Positions 20,327 to 32,880 of a stretch of 64,000 nt of DNA are shown piece after piece. The position numbers and the translations under genes were made by a program. The notes beneath the pieces were generated by a model. That model was not told where the DNA came from and did not search any database. It saw nothing but the letters and a program-made list of their open reading frames with translations. Each line of letters begins with the position of its first letter. Position 1 is the stretch's first letter. This DNA is from Sipunculus nudus. Its lineage: Eukaryota; Annelida; Sipuncula; Golfingiida; Sipunculidae. The stretch is taken from assembly GCA_026874595.1 (NCBI GenBank), contig CM049307.1, positions 51,209,370-51,273,369 on the forward strand, given 5' to 3'.

Positions 20327-20924
20327 AGAAGGTCTACCTGGATGAAATAGGGATTAACCATTTTTGTATGGTGACATAATGAGTGGCATGCGATCGAGGG
20401 TCACATGTTTGTCACACATACTGACCAGGCAAGTGGGTCAGTGACTTGGTCAAATATCAAGCCAAAGTTACTGACACCAGGGGTTATTCATTTGCACAAT
20501 AGATCTTAATCCTGCGCTGGTTGGTTGTGTCTCACGTCTGTGCTGTGAATAACCAGATAGCCAAGCGACGATGCCCAGCCATTTCGGTCTTTGCCGAAGG
20601 CATTTCTGCAGTTTTCGGTGACAACATCCGCGCAATTTAATACCCACGCAAATACTCTTAATGATGTGTACATTTAAATCATCCATTCTCATATCGGCGA
20701 GGCTACTGTGGGAGCAATAGGTTTTAAAATGAGGTATAGCGCAGTGTCATACACAACGTGGTTTCAGAGAACATTAAGTACTTCCTTTCATAAGTATTAG
20801 ATCAGATATATAGAGGCACATTAAAAAATGCCAGTGATAGGTCACACTGTATCACCCAAAGAAGCAAGATTCAACGTTTTCTTTTAAATTCTGATATGAG
20901 CTTAGTATCATTTAGAAAAAAATG
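20327..20924. other. No feature recognised
   Basis: Mixed-composition sequence between two MITEs. The 74-codon minus frame at 20468-20692 shows no recognisable motif. Confidence 0.45.
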
Positions 20925-21132
20925 CAGGAGCGGATCCAGGGGATCTTGATCCTCTTATTGAAACGCCACATTTTTTTTATTAAGGGTTTCAGGCCGATGG
21001 TTTAGGGCTGCATGCCCCCCCCCCTTGTAAACGAGACCTAGGGACTTTGTCATTAGTCCTCCTTTTAAGGCTTTGTCATTTGTCCTCTTGGGTTAGATCT
21101 GCCCTTTTCCAAAATACTTGATTCGCCCCCTG
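20925..21132 (+). mobile_element. CAGGGGCGGATCC-family MITE, copy 3
   Basis: Begins CAGGAGCGGATCCAGGGG and ends TTGATTCGCCCCCTG, with internal 'gggtttcaggccgatgg' and 'ttagtcctcc' like the other copies. The flanks AAATG and AAATT match at 4 of 5 bases. Confidence 0.7.
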
Positions 21133-21380
21133 AAATTAAAAGCAGGAACCAGAGCACGTCATTACATGTTGATTTTTATCTCCGAATCAGTCCACTATTA
21201 ATTTACAAGGTCTTTCTTTTAAATATTCATTTAGGATTGAAATCTGAATTCATACGTGACCTTCTGTATACATGCGTATTATGCTCATTCCGTTTAGTTA
21301 TTACTCTGTGATAAGTACGGCGGCGTGACTAATGGCAATAACTATCGTATCAATCATGAAGACTTTATTGATTTTTCACA

Positions 21381-21407
21381 CCCTCACACACACACACACA
21401 CACACAT
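21381..21407. repeat. (CA)n microsatellite
   Basis: A short CA run following 'cacaccctcacac'. Confidence 0.9.
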
Positions 21408-21667
21408 ATTGATAATGTGTACACTCATCAGAGTTAATAAATCTCTCTAAGGTATTGTTTACCTCTTTAAGAACCAACGATTATATATAGTCCGCTAATC
21501 TCTAGTTTTTTTTTTATTTAACCCCCCCCCCCCACATTGCATTCACCTGACAGGGGCGTAGCCAAGGGGGGGTGGGGTAAGGGTGTAGGGGGCCATGCCC
21601 CCCCCCGGTCGCATCCAGTACTCGCGGTCCTTTCGGAATTTCACTTAATCTAATACTAATATATATA

Positions 21668-22634
21668 CAGTAAAACCCCGGTAACACGACCACCTATGGG
21701 ACCAGGCAAATGGTCGTGTTAGCGGGGTGGTCGTGTTAGTGGGATGCTTGTATTATTTGTCTTGTAGTATATGTCTGCCAATACTAACACAGGCGATAAT
21801 ATGGGTATTTCATGTAAATGTAAAGTTCTTGTTTCTGTTTAATTTAAAATTTAAAGAAAAATTAATAACAAACAAATATGAAACAAATAGTTTGCCTTGA
21901 AGTCATTCTTACAGCATTGGTCTTAACACGTAGATGGTCTGAAGTCGAACACGTAGTGAGAACAGAGCGAACACATCAAACTCTAAGTGTTATTTTCATG
22001 GTTTCTGCTTGATCAGTGAAATGTGTTTTTTGAAACTGATCATTAAAACAGTATTATTTTTCTCACCTGAATGTATGCGAGTGGTGTCAGTTACGTTTGC
22101 CAAACTCCATTTTGATCAGTATGTTAAATGCTAATCTTACAGTCGTACACAACAAACAATGTAACGGACCATGAAGCCCAATATCTATTGATGCCTATAG
22201 TCTGGCTAAAAGATTTGTCGGCATTATAAAAAAGCCTAACTATAGCTGGGAAGATGAAAGCGGGCTTTCCCACGCCCGGCTAATTAATCGCAAGCTGGGC
22301 GATGAGCGAGTCACCTGCTCAACGGGCCGCGGTCGCCACGGGCAAGTGGTCATGATATGGCTAATTAATTACGGGCTGTTTTTTAAGTCAAGGCTGGGCG
22401 ATGAACGTGTTATCTGCTCAAAGGGCCGCGGTCGCCACGGGCCAGTGGTCGTGAAACGGGGGCTCATCTTAAGGTCGGGACAAAAACAGGTGGTCGTTGA
22501 TCGTGATAGCGAGGTGGTCGTGTTACCGAAGCTTTTTATATAATATTATTCAAGACAATTCTGGGACTGAAAAAAGTGGTCGTGTTAGCGGGGTGGTCGT
22601 GTTAAAGGGGTGTTCGTCATGCGGGAGTTCACTG
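21668..22634. mobile_element. Pogo/Tigger-like MITE, TA target site
   Basis: The left end CAGTAAAACCCCGGTAACAC and right end GGGAGTTCACTG (inverse CAGTGAACTCCC) form imperfect inverted repeats, each flanked by TA as in Tc1/mariner-pogo elements. The word GGTCGTGTTA and its complement recur near both ends. The centre (22275-22460) holds two diverged tandem units of roughly 110 bp sharing GGCCGCGGTCGCCACGGGC. No transposase frame is present, so it is non-autonomous. Confidence 0.75.
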
Positions 22635-22665
22635 TATATATATATGCATTAAATTGCCTTTGCTA

Positions 22666-22720
22666 CCAGTGGCGGATCCACAGGGGGCGCCTTCGGTGCG
22701 CGGCCCCCTGTTGAGCTGCA
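22666..22720 (+). mobile_element. CAGTGGCGGATCC-type element end
   Basis: CAGTGGCGGATCCACAGGGG is a typical animal MITE terminus followed by a GC-rich hairpin-like stretch. No matching right end was found. Confidence 0.4.
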
Positions 22721-22927
22721 GTATCTCTCATTTTATCGATTTTCCCAATTTTTGTGATAAATTTTCCTTTTTCATATTTTCATTATTAATCAATAAGATT
22801 TTATTAAAGTTATCTGCAGTTAATTACTTTCAAATTTATTAGTTGGGTATAAGGAAATTTATGAACAGCTGCAGAACATCTGCGGAACAGCAGGTCATGG
22901 ATGGGATAGACCATGAACAATCTCACG

Positions 22928-23005
22928 GCTCTGGTGATACCGGTACTCGAACTCGCGGTCTGTGCTCTAAGGATTCCTATGTGCTGTCAAGACTACGAAA
23001 CCCGG
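22928..23005 (-). mobile_element. tRNA-like SINE head fragment
   Basis: The minus strand contains GCGAGTTCGAGTACCGG, a B-box-like phrase in a tRNA-like setting ('gaatccttagagcacagacc' upstream). The A box is not clear. Probably an old SINE head or tRNA pseudogene. Confidence 0.35.
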
Positions 23006-23472
23006 TAAAATGCAAAGTTTAATATAAGACTTCAACGCATCAGTTTTTTCACTCAGAGCATTACATTTAAAGATAATATTTTACAAGTTACAAACGTTAA
23101 TGCGCCTTTGCGCCATTGACTTGTTGGAAAACGATTGAAATTTTATATCCTAATTTTGAAGAAATATATATATATATATTAAATATTGAACGTCTCTACA
23201 GTTTGACTACATAAAGCAAAGACATAAGGGAACAGTTTTTCAGGAACAGGAAATCCTCATTTTTTTTGTTAAAATAGCCTTAAAATGTCCTCCTTACATT
23301 ACATATTCAAAAAAATTCCCAATATTGGAGGGGGATACCCCCTCCCATAGCCTCCCCATGTACCTGTAACTAACCTTAATCAAACCATGGTTCATAATTG
23401 GAAGTTTAAAAAAAAATTATATTTTCACTGATCATGGCCCCCTCCCCTCCCTCAATCCTGGCTACGCCCCTG

Positions 23473-24691
23473 ACCTGCAAACTCAAAATGGAAAACTATA
23501 GTATTAAGGACAACTTGTATAAAGGACTCACCTGCGAATTGCGTAAATATTGTTATTGTTACAATGAAATCAGAGCTATCTCTCTACTTGTATTTGATCC
23601 TTCCTTGTCACCGCACATACTTACACCGACGGAAGAAAAACATTGGGTGATCCGACTGTGCTAGAAAAAGTATTAGATCACTACGCCTCTGTTCCAAGTA
23701 AGCAGAGCATGGTCGGTAGTAGATAAAAATCAAGTCTTCAAATATACGACATACACATGTGAAAGGCGGTATGCTTATTGATAACACATACTGAATTTGC
23801 AAAGGAGAATACTACGTTACACATTTAAGGTAACATCCCCGGCAAAATCCCCTAATTAAATCAATGAAAAGCCTGCTTCGATTGCATATTAAACCCCATA
23901 AAGTATATATCATTTTAAACCTTGTATAGCGCTCTTTTTAATGGTATATGAATTTAAGAAATTTACGTTCATTTTTCTATGGAATTTCAACATTTTTGAA
24001 AATTTTAAATTTTCAAATTGTACACAATTTTAAGCAGTCAGTAACAGCTAACCACTTTGTAATGACGTAACATCAAACTACTTGACCCAATCTAAAAACC
24101 GTTTGTGATCTTGTTCCAATTATTCCTCCTTATTTAAAACTGATTTTTTTTTCAATTTGATTCGGTAGAAATTTAAAATTTATTTTTAGACATGAAAGGA
24201 ACACAGAAAAAGCAAAACAAAAAAGGTTTGTAGACTCTGTCATGTATTTGTCACTGGTTGCATAAAATTGTGTAAACTTTAAAAGTTTTTATATTTTCGA
24301 ATATGTTCAAATATCATGAGAAATGTATGTGAATTTAGAAATACAAATGCCACTGGATAGAGCTGTGTACCATTTTGAAATTGATATATACTTTATTGGG
24401 TCTAAAATTCATTTGAAACAGCTTAATGTTGGATTTAAAATTTAAGGGTTTTTGTCAGGGATGTTACCTTTAAGTCTCCATAAAAAAGCACCGTCAGGAG
24501 TCTTTGAGAATTTCTCTGATGCCAGGGAGAGTTCGCCTTGAATGGTATGCTTACAAACCATAATGAGTAAAATATTTTGGTCGTAACAATTTGGCAAACT
24601 AGCTCGGAAATTAAAACAGGATAAGAAAGAAATTTCCAAATGACGAATGATAAGGTTTTGGTATTATTCAGAGTAGGACTAAATGTGAAAT
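23473..24691. other. No feature recognised
   Basis: AT-rich. The frames at 23434-23664 (+), 23608-23802 (-) and 24435-24731 (-) lack recognisable motifs. Confidence 0.45.
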
Positions 24692-24845
24692 CAGGGGCGG
24701 ATCCAGTATGAAGATAAGAGGAGGGCTCCAACCCAAGAGGACTTGTTTCAAAACCTTAAAAAAGACTCAAATGTCTTAAAAAAGGCGGGGGTCAAGGTCC
24801 AAAAATGGGTTTGCTGTAAAATTGCAGAAAAAAAAAACAGCTCGA
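24692..24845 (-). mobile_element. CAGGGGCGGATCC-family MITE, copy 4 (inverted, truncated)
   Basis: It begins on the plus strand with CAGGGGCGGATCCAG and continues 'ccaacccaagaggact' and 'aaaaccttaaaaaag'. These are the reverse complement of the right half of copy 1. The other terminus is missing. Confidence 0.65.
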
Positions 24846-25276
24846 GTAAGACCATGGGCAATTAAGGAACCAGGCCGTATAAAATAAATAGTAGGAAAAT
24901 TGGTTTGATGCTTATGTAACCTGACATCGTAATGTAGCCTGAATCGGTGTTCCTTTGGGCAAGTCTATGTATTTCGTCTGCACATATAATGAGGAAAAAC
25001 GTAATTGGTTTGAATATGAGTTCTGCAAGACTCTGACCATGATTCCACTTTGTATATCAGACGGCAGGAAGATTACTGGGGACCAAGAAACAGAGCAGTT
25101 TTTTTTTTCCAATCAGATAAATGAATATAATTATTTACTTACATCTAAGATGCTCAGTTGAGGTAATTTCGGCCAGAGCGAGGTGTGTGTGTGTGTTTGA
25201 GTTCCCCCTTGTCTTTCTACTGGTATAAATGTTTATATAGCGCACATTGCACCCGGATTGTGGAATAAAGGTTATG

Positions 25277-25307
<31 letters not shown>

Positions 25308-25334
25308 AAATATTTTTCCACGGTAAAGCGGTTA
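24846..25334. other. No gene; short (GT)n and (TA)n tracts
   Basis: (GT)n occurs near 25180-25196 and (TA)n at 25279-25303. The two opposed 66-68-codon frames at 24912-25161 have no motif I recognise. Confidence 0.5.
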
Positions 25335-26414
25335 CTCCATGGGCTAGGAGGGGTCCCCGTGTACCCCCTCTGGGATTTTATGACATAGGTAATTTTAGAT
25401 CCCTAAGTATGTCCAATTAATGATTTAAGATGTTAACATGGAATAATTTGCGATACACTATCCTTTTAGGCCATTTAAAGACAACCGCGTCGTTACGCAC
25501 GGCACCCGCGGACAGGTAGCCTTGATAAGGGGGTACGGTTATGTAAATGCTTATAGCTCTCTTAATATTTGACATATTCATTTCAAATAAAGTGCTTTAT
25601 GTTTGCAAATTGTGGGGAAAAGTCACTGACAACAATTATCAGATGAATGTATTATGTATTTTTGTTGATTAAGCAATTAATCACTATACTTTTTTAATAT
25701 CCAAAATGAACATTGAATTTAACAGCTTTTTCTTTCATTTTTCACAATAGTTGTTTATTTTCGAAATGATGTTGCATTTTTAAATTTCTAGTGCATTGAT
25801 ATATTAGTTCCTGACATTCTTTCAAATTCTGTTGATAAAATTTTGAATATTTGACCATATACACCTGCATTGAATGGCCCATTGTTAATTCTATTTTATG
25901 GCATCCCTTGTTTATCAGAAGGATGTGGTGTCCCACTTTCCTCTCCAGATGCATTGGTTTTCACTGTGATGCTTCCTTGATAGAATAAATTGTAATTTGT
26001 CTGAACCTGAAGGTGTTTATTGGTTTTAGAAATAATAGAAACCCTTTCTTAAGTCATTTTTAATATATAATAATTATACAAAAATGATCATATTTAATCC
26101 ATTATATATGAAGGGTCACGGTGCCCCCCCCCCCCCCCCAGGATTTTATGACATAGGTAGTTTTAGATCCCCATATATGTCCAGTTAATGAATTAACAAT
26201 ATAAGACTGATACACTATAACCCTAACCCTTTTAAGCCATTCAAAGACAACCGCGTCATCACGCACCCATTCGCAGACAGGTAGCCTTGTTAAGGGGGTA
26301 CTGGTATGTAAATGCTCATAGCTCCCTTAATATTTGACATATTCACTTCAAATAAACTGCATTGAATCTGCAAATACTTGAGAAATTCACTGATGAAAAT
26401 AATTTGATCAGTGT

Positions 26415-26480
<66 letters not shown>

Positions 26481-26496
26481 CATATATATATGTAAT

Positions 26497-26529
<33 letters not shown>

Positions 26530-26900
26530 TATATATATGTTGATTAAGCAATTCATCACGATATTAATAAAATATCGTGAAAGGATATTGAATTAACAGC
26601 TTTTTTTATTTTTTCTCAACAGTGGTTTTGTTGGTTTGAAATTTCTAATAATTCTAGTGCATAAATACATTAGTTCTTGACACTTTAACCGATACATTAG
26701 CTGAAATTAAGAATAATTGGCCATTTACACATGTACTGAATGACCCTTTGTATATAAGATAAATGGGGTGTTCCATTTTTCTATCGAGATGTACACCCTA
26801 ATACTACAAATATTTATTTTCCTGAACCTGAATGTGTTTATTGGCTTTAATGATAATAAGAATCCCCTCTGAACAATATTTGAAAACAGTATTAATGACA
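25335..26900 (+). repeat. Two-unit direct array, about 768-bp period (left arm of a large inverted repeat)
   Basis: The phrase GGATTTTATGACATAGGTA starts at 25373 and 26141. Each unit continues through 'aagacaaccgcgtc', 'aatatttgacatattca', 'ttgattaagcaatt' and ends 'cctgaa(c)ctgaa...tgtttattgg'. Unit 2 carries a poly(C) run in its header and a (TA)n expansion (26416-26538) at the place where unit 1 has 'tattatgtattttt'. The same sequence occurs inverted at 32.88-33.57 kb and in part within the 1,132-bp units. No protein is encoded. Confidence 0.85.
26416..26538. repeat. (TA)n microsatellite inside unit 2
   Basis: About 120 bp of TA with short breaks. Tyr/Ile frames on both strands are artefacts. 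Confidence 0.95.
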
Positions 26901-29478
26901 AATAATAATTATGTGAAATTTCTAATAGATAGAAAATCAATCTGTTATGCTGTTCAATCTGAAACAATGTGATGAAGTTGTTCACAGAATGGAAGACCAA
27001 GCATTAACCATTTACATACTGTGAAGCTTAGTTCATTAAACCTGTATACAGTATAAGTAGCGTCTTGTACCACAATATCAACACAAACTTTCAAGTCATT
27101 TCAAAAGGAAGGCATGTGCTACAGGAAGGCATGTGCTACAGTTTCAATTAGTATACAAAATTAATAATTACGGCATATACAGCTTAATAATATCTTTTTG
27201 GTGTTGCTTGATTTTTTATGTATTTACTGATTTGATTTTTTTTTAAATTTTTGTTACGATTATATGATGACGGAGTCATTAGTTACCTTGTTATATTTAA
27301 ATGCCTTACCATGTCGCTTTCAGATTTTCTTGCAAGGAAATTTACTTAGATTCTAATCTAAATGTATATTGATGGATCAGAGTGAACACTTTTTATGGTA
27401 TCTTTTCAATGCGATCGTATGTAATAGAAGGACATGGTATAGGAGTACATGTAATAACAGCAGTGAGAAAACAGTGGAGCGGAAGTTTCACATCGACTGT
27501 ACCATACAGGGAGGGGATCAAATCTGTGGAAGGAATCTAATTTTAAAACGTACGTATGATTTCTGTTTGTAAAAATAAAGAAAATTAAACATAGAGAAGC
27601 TATGGGTTCTAATCAGAAATGGACAAAGCCATTGACCTTATACTGGACACAGTCTAAGGCCACTAATACAATTGAGATAACTACTAAATATACGATCTCT
27701 GACGTCTGCATGCAAGTGTAGTATATATTTTTGTCCTATTTATTTTATTTTATTTCGGTTCAACTCAGCTTATGTAAAATGGTGTTGTAGACATATAAAA
27801 TTGGCATTTGATTTCACCTGTTCATAGCTCCTTTTCAAAAGAAATGGGTTGTAAATATATATCATCCATGAAAATTCGAGAGGACTCATCCAGTGGCTCC
27901 TATGCATTTAAGTCTTCAAGTATTCGTTATTTATGATGAGGCATTCTGCAATTTCAGTGCCTACTTCTGAAAATTATAAAACGGAAGACCATGGATATTA
28001 TATTGCTTTTAGAAGATAGAGTAAACAAATCAGTCATTCGCGTTTATACTCTGTATAAAGACAGACTCTAAGGCCTAGGCTATAACCTCAGAACGATTCA
28101 ACATGAATGGCGGAGTTGTCATTTGAATCATGTCTTCAGCGAGATTAAACTGCCTGCTAACAATTTGGTAAAATATCCCAACCCTTAAAAGTACAAATAA
28201 GCGTGAGCATGACACAAATTCATTTCGTTCAATTAATTATGTACACTCGCCTTCCTATGCCAGTTCTCAAAATACGTGTTTTTATGAAGGATCATTTTTT
28301 CGTCAAGTTAATGAAAAATGGACCCCTTATCTCCCAATCTAAATACAATGCTGAATCATTCAAGGCTATGCATACAAGCAGGGATTAAGTTAAAGCCTAA
28401 CATTTTTAAAGCATACGATTCGACTGTCAGGAGACATTGTCGAGAACCCGCTTCCTAGTTTATGGTATGGTTTAATATTATTGAACAGATAGGTGATATA
28501 AACAATGCCAGTGTTTCTTTACAGTCCCTGCACAAACATCGGCTAATATACACACAATGGCTTCTGGGGAGCACTCAATCTTACATATTTTGATCCTATC
28601 TAAAGTATCATAACATTTTTTTATGCAAAATAATATTCAGTGCTGATAAAATTACTAAATCAATTAATATATAAGGTCACTGCCGGCATTTCATCTTTGT
28701 CTATTCAGTAAAATGTTAAAAACAGGTCAGGACATTCTTGTCAATGCCAACACGCTTAAACATTCAGTTAAGGTTGATTTTTTAATGGAAACTGAAATTT
28801 TCCTAAATATCAAGATAGGCTTTCTACTTTATAATACTGGCAGTTTAATTGCTGCATTAGGTCTCAGGTCGATCCGTGTACAGGAATCGAGGGGTCACAG
28901 TGGTCTATGTCTTCCATGATATTAAATGTATTTTTCAAAAGTGAATCACCATTTTTTACTTGAACGACGTTTGTTTACAAGTGGTTATTCACCCTCTTTG
29001 ACGTGACAAGCCCAGTATATGTCTTTATTTGATTTCCGCCAGGAATATTAACCGGTAACCGTGATCAACATAATAAGATCTTGTATGATTGAATATTCGG
29101 TATTAAGAGATAATATTTTTGTCCTAGGAGGGAAAGAGACCATCGTCAGTCAAAGGTACTAAGAGAAAAGTGCAAATTTCTGAATATGATGAAAGTTTAT
29201 CCCACTCGCATGCACATATGTTTAGCCGCTAATGTTCTGGTAATCTGAGCTCAAATATGATGCAAGCATCCAGTTGGCGAAGGTGGATCATTACTCTCAG
29301 CTAAAAGTAATAAAGTTCCTTGGTTCACGGACCACACATCAAATGTTTATCAGGATCCATCACTGCTGATCCTTTTAATTGGCAGAGATATGCGTTATTT
29401 TCAATGCTTTTTATATACACTTTATACGAATTGATACTTTAAAATAGTAAACGAATAGACGATATGAGGCATTACACA
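26901..29478. other. Spacer of the large inverted repeat; no gene recognised
   Basis: About 2.6 kb between the two opposed arrays. A 17-bp direct duplication 'aggaaggcatgtgctac' sits near 27107-27140. Small frames (27369-27572, 28203-28388, 28713-28919, all +) have no motifs. If the arrays are arms of one mobile element its genes should lie here, but nothing resembles a transposase or polymerase. Confidence 0.4.
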
Positions 29479-32400
29479 ATGTACATTTCCCCGCTTTGAA
29501 ATTGGCCAAAGGATGACACAATATGACAGACAGGATTTACAAGGTATAAAACTATATAATAAAGGTATTAAATAAAACAATAAAGCAGTATAAGCTAGAT
29601 TAATAATTATCCATGATAATTTAAACTTGCCTAAAATGGTGGTGGATACTTTCCTTATTACTTATTTTACAGGCCTGGGGCACTGGGCCTAGACTTTTAA
29701 GGAATCCAAAAGTAATTGAATTATCTGGTTATAAAGGACAAATCAGGTCATGAGGACAAAAACGTCACAAAATTTCAGGGGGGGGGGGGGTAACAAAACA
29801 CGGGTTAGTGCTTATACTTTGAGAAAGTTTATATCCTTATACACTTTCATAATCAAACTGATCTGGATTGAAAGTTAACTGGTGTTTGTATCCTTAGTTT
29901 CATAACAATAGCTATTTATGGTATAAGGGAAGCTTCACGGTGCGGTACATCGAGATAGGAACACACAACACCTTGTATATACATGTTAAAGAAAGGGTGA
30001 TTAAAACAGAATAACACTTTATCATTAATTGATGTCTGCATTATTTTATTTTTTAAATATGTTTTCAGGATTGACAAGGGCTGATATATTAATCAACTAG
30101 AACTTCAGAAATGTTAAAATGTCTTGTTAAATCAGCAACAGCGAAAAGTTTGGATATAAATCTGTGAAATTTCTTCAGGATGTTTTATTAATATCATAAT
30201 TAATTTCTTCATCACCAAAAATCATGTAAAAATAAATATGATTATATCTATTAATGACTCTTTTCCCGACTGTTTGCAAATACAATTGAGTTGATTTGAA
30301 TTAAATTATGTCAAATATTAAGCGAGCTATAAGCATTTACATACCCCTACCCCTTATCAAGAATACCTGTTCGCGGGTGCTGTGGGTAATGGCGCGGTTG
30401 TCTTTAAATGGCTTAAAAGGGTAGTGTATCCCACAATAATCAGTGTAAACATAATCATTCATTAACTTGACATATTTGAGGGTCTAAAAATACCTATGTC
30501 ATAAAACCCCAGAGGGGGTGTACGGTGACTCTTCTTATATTATGGATTAAATATGATCACTTTTGTATAATTATTATATATTAAAAATGGCTCAAGAAAG
30601 GGTTTCCATTATGTACATTACCCCGCTTTGAAATTGGCTAAAGGATGACACAATATGACAGCCCGGATTTACAAGGTATTAAACTATATAATAAAGGTAT
30701 AAAATAAAACAATAAAGCAGTATAAGCTAGATTAATAATTATCCATGATAATTTAAACTTGCCTAAAATGGTGGTGGATACTTTCCTTATTACTTATTTA
30801 ACAGGCCTGGGGCACTGGGCCTTGACTTTTCAGGAATCCGAAAGCAATTGAATTATCTGGTTATAAAGGACAAATCAGGTCATGAGGACAAAAACTTCAC
30901 AAAATTTCAGGGGGGGGGGGGGGTAACAAAACACAGGTTAGTGCTTATACTTTGAGAAAGTTTATATCCTTATACACTTTCATAATCAAACTGATCTGGA
31001 TTGAAAGTTAACTGGTGTTTGTATCCTTAGTTTCATAACAATAACTATTTATGGTATAAGGGATTCATCACGGTGCGGTACATCGAGATAGAACACACAA
31101 CACCTCGTATATACATGTTAAAGAAAGGGTGATAAAAACAGAATAACACTTTATCATTAATTGATGTCTGCATTATTTTATTTTTTTTAAATGTTTTCAG
31201 GATTGACAAGGGCTGATATATTAATCAACTAGAACTTCAGAAATGTCAAAATGTTTTGTTAAATCAGCAACAGCGAAAGTTTGGATATAAATCTGTGACA
31301 TTTCTTCAGGATGTTTTATTAATATCATAATTAATTTCTTCATCACCAAAAATCATGTAAAAATAAATATGATTATATCTATTAATGACTCTTTTCCCGA
31401 CTGTTTGCAAATACAATTGAGTTTATTTGAATTAAATTATGTCAAATATTAAGCGAGCTTTAAGCATTTACATATACCCCTACCCCTTATCAAGGGTACC
31501 TGTTCGCGGGTGCTGTGGGTAATAACGCGGTTGTCTTTAAATGGCTTAAAAGGGTAGTGTATCCCACAATAATCAGTGTAAACATAATCATTCATTAACT
31601 TGACATATTTGGGGGTCTAAAAATACCTATGTCATAAAACCCCAAAGGGGGTGTACGGTGACTCTTCTTATATTATGGATTAAATATGATCACTTTTGTA
31701 TAATTATTATATATTAAAAATGGCTCAAGAAAGGGTTTCCATTATGTACATTACCCCGCTTTGAAATTGGCCAAAGGATGACACAATATGACAGCCCGGA
31801 TTTACAAGGTATTAAACTATATAATAAAGGTATAAAATAAAACAATAAAGCAGTATAAGCTAGATTAATAATTATCCATGATAATTTAAACTTGCCTAAA
31901 ATGGTGGTGGATACTTTTCCTTATTACTTATTTAACAGGCCTGGGGCACTGGGCCTTGACTTTTCAGGAATCCGAAAGCAATTGAATTATCTGGTTATAA
32001 AGGACAAATCAGGTCATGAGGACAAAAACTTCACAAAATTTCAGGGGGGGGGGGGGGTAACAAAACACAGGTTAGTGCTTATACTTTGAGAAAGTTTATA
32101 TCCTTATACACTTTCATAATCAAACTGATCTGGATTGAAAGTTAACTGGTGTTTGTATCCTTAGTTTCATAACAATAACTATTTATGGTATAAGGGATTC
32201 ATCACGGTGCGGTACATCGAGATAGAACACACAACACCTCGTATATACATGTTAAAGAAAGGGTGATAAAAACAGAATAACACTTTATCATTAATTGATG
32301 TCTGCATTATTTTTTTTTTTTTTAAATGTTTTCAGGATTGACAAGGGCTGATATATTAATCAACTAGAACTTCAGAAATGTCAAAATGTTTTGTTAAATC

Positions 32401-32880
32401 AGCAACAGCGAAAAGTTTGGATATAAATCTGTGACATTTCTTCAGGATGTTTTATTAATATCATAATTAATTTCTTCATCACCAAAAATCATGTAAAAAT
32501 AAATATGATTTTATCTATTAATGACTTTTGTCCCGACTGTTTGCAAATACAATTGAGTTTATTTGAATTAAATTATGTCAAATATTAAGCGAGCTTTAAG
32601 CATTTACATATACCCCTACCCCTTATCAAGGGTACCTGTTCGCGGGTGCTGTGGGTAATGACGCGGTTGTCTTTAAATGGCGTAAAAGGGTAGTGTATCC
32701 CACAATAATCAGTGTAAACATAATCATTCATTAACTTGACATATTTGGGGGTCTAAAAATACCTATGTCATAAAACCCCAGAGGGGGTGTACGGTGACTC
32801 TTCTTATATTATGGATTAAATATGATCATTTTTGTATAATTATTATATATTAAAAATAGCTCAAGAAAGGGTTTCCATTA
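29479..32880. repeat. Three tandem units of 1,132-1,133 bp (right arm, inner part)
   Basis: 'Atgtacatt(a/t)ccccgctttg' starts at 29479, 30611 and 31744. The units are near-identical, and units 2 and 3 differ at only a few bases. Each has a private block of about 650 bp with a poly(G) run at the same place (29779, 30910, 32044), then a block of about 480 bp matching, in inverted orientation, the first part of the 768-bp units at 25.3-26.9 kb. No unit has a credible coding frame. Confidence 0.95.

Larger units (their letters stand above)
21551..23472. mobile_element. DNA element with CAGGGGCGTAGCC terminal inverted repeats
   Basis: The left end CAGGGGCGTAGCCA (21551) is mirrored by the right end TGGCTACGCCCCTG (to 23472). 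The flanks ACCTGA and ACCTGC match at 5 of 6 bases, a possible target duplication. The ends recall hAT-like non-autonomous elements. No transposase is present. The pogo-like MITE at 21668-22634 lies inside. It is also possible that the two ends belong to separate broken copies. Confidence 0.5.
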
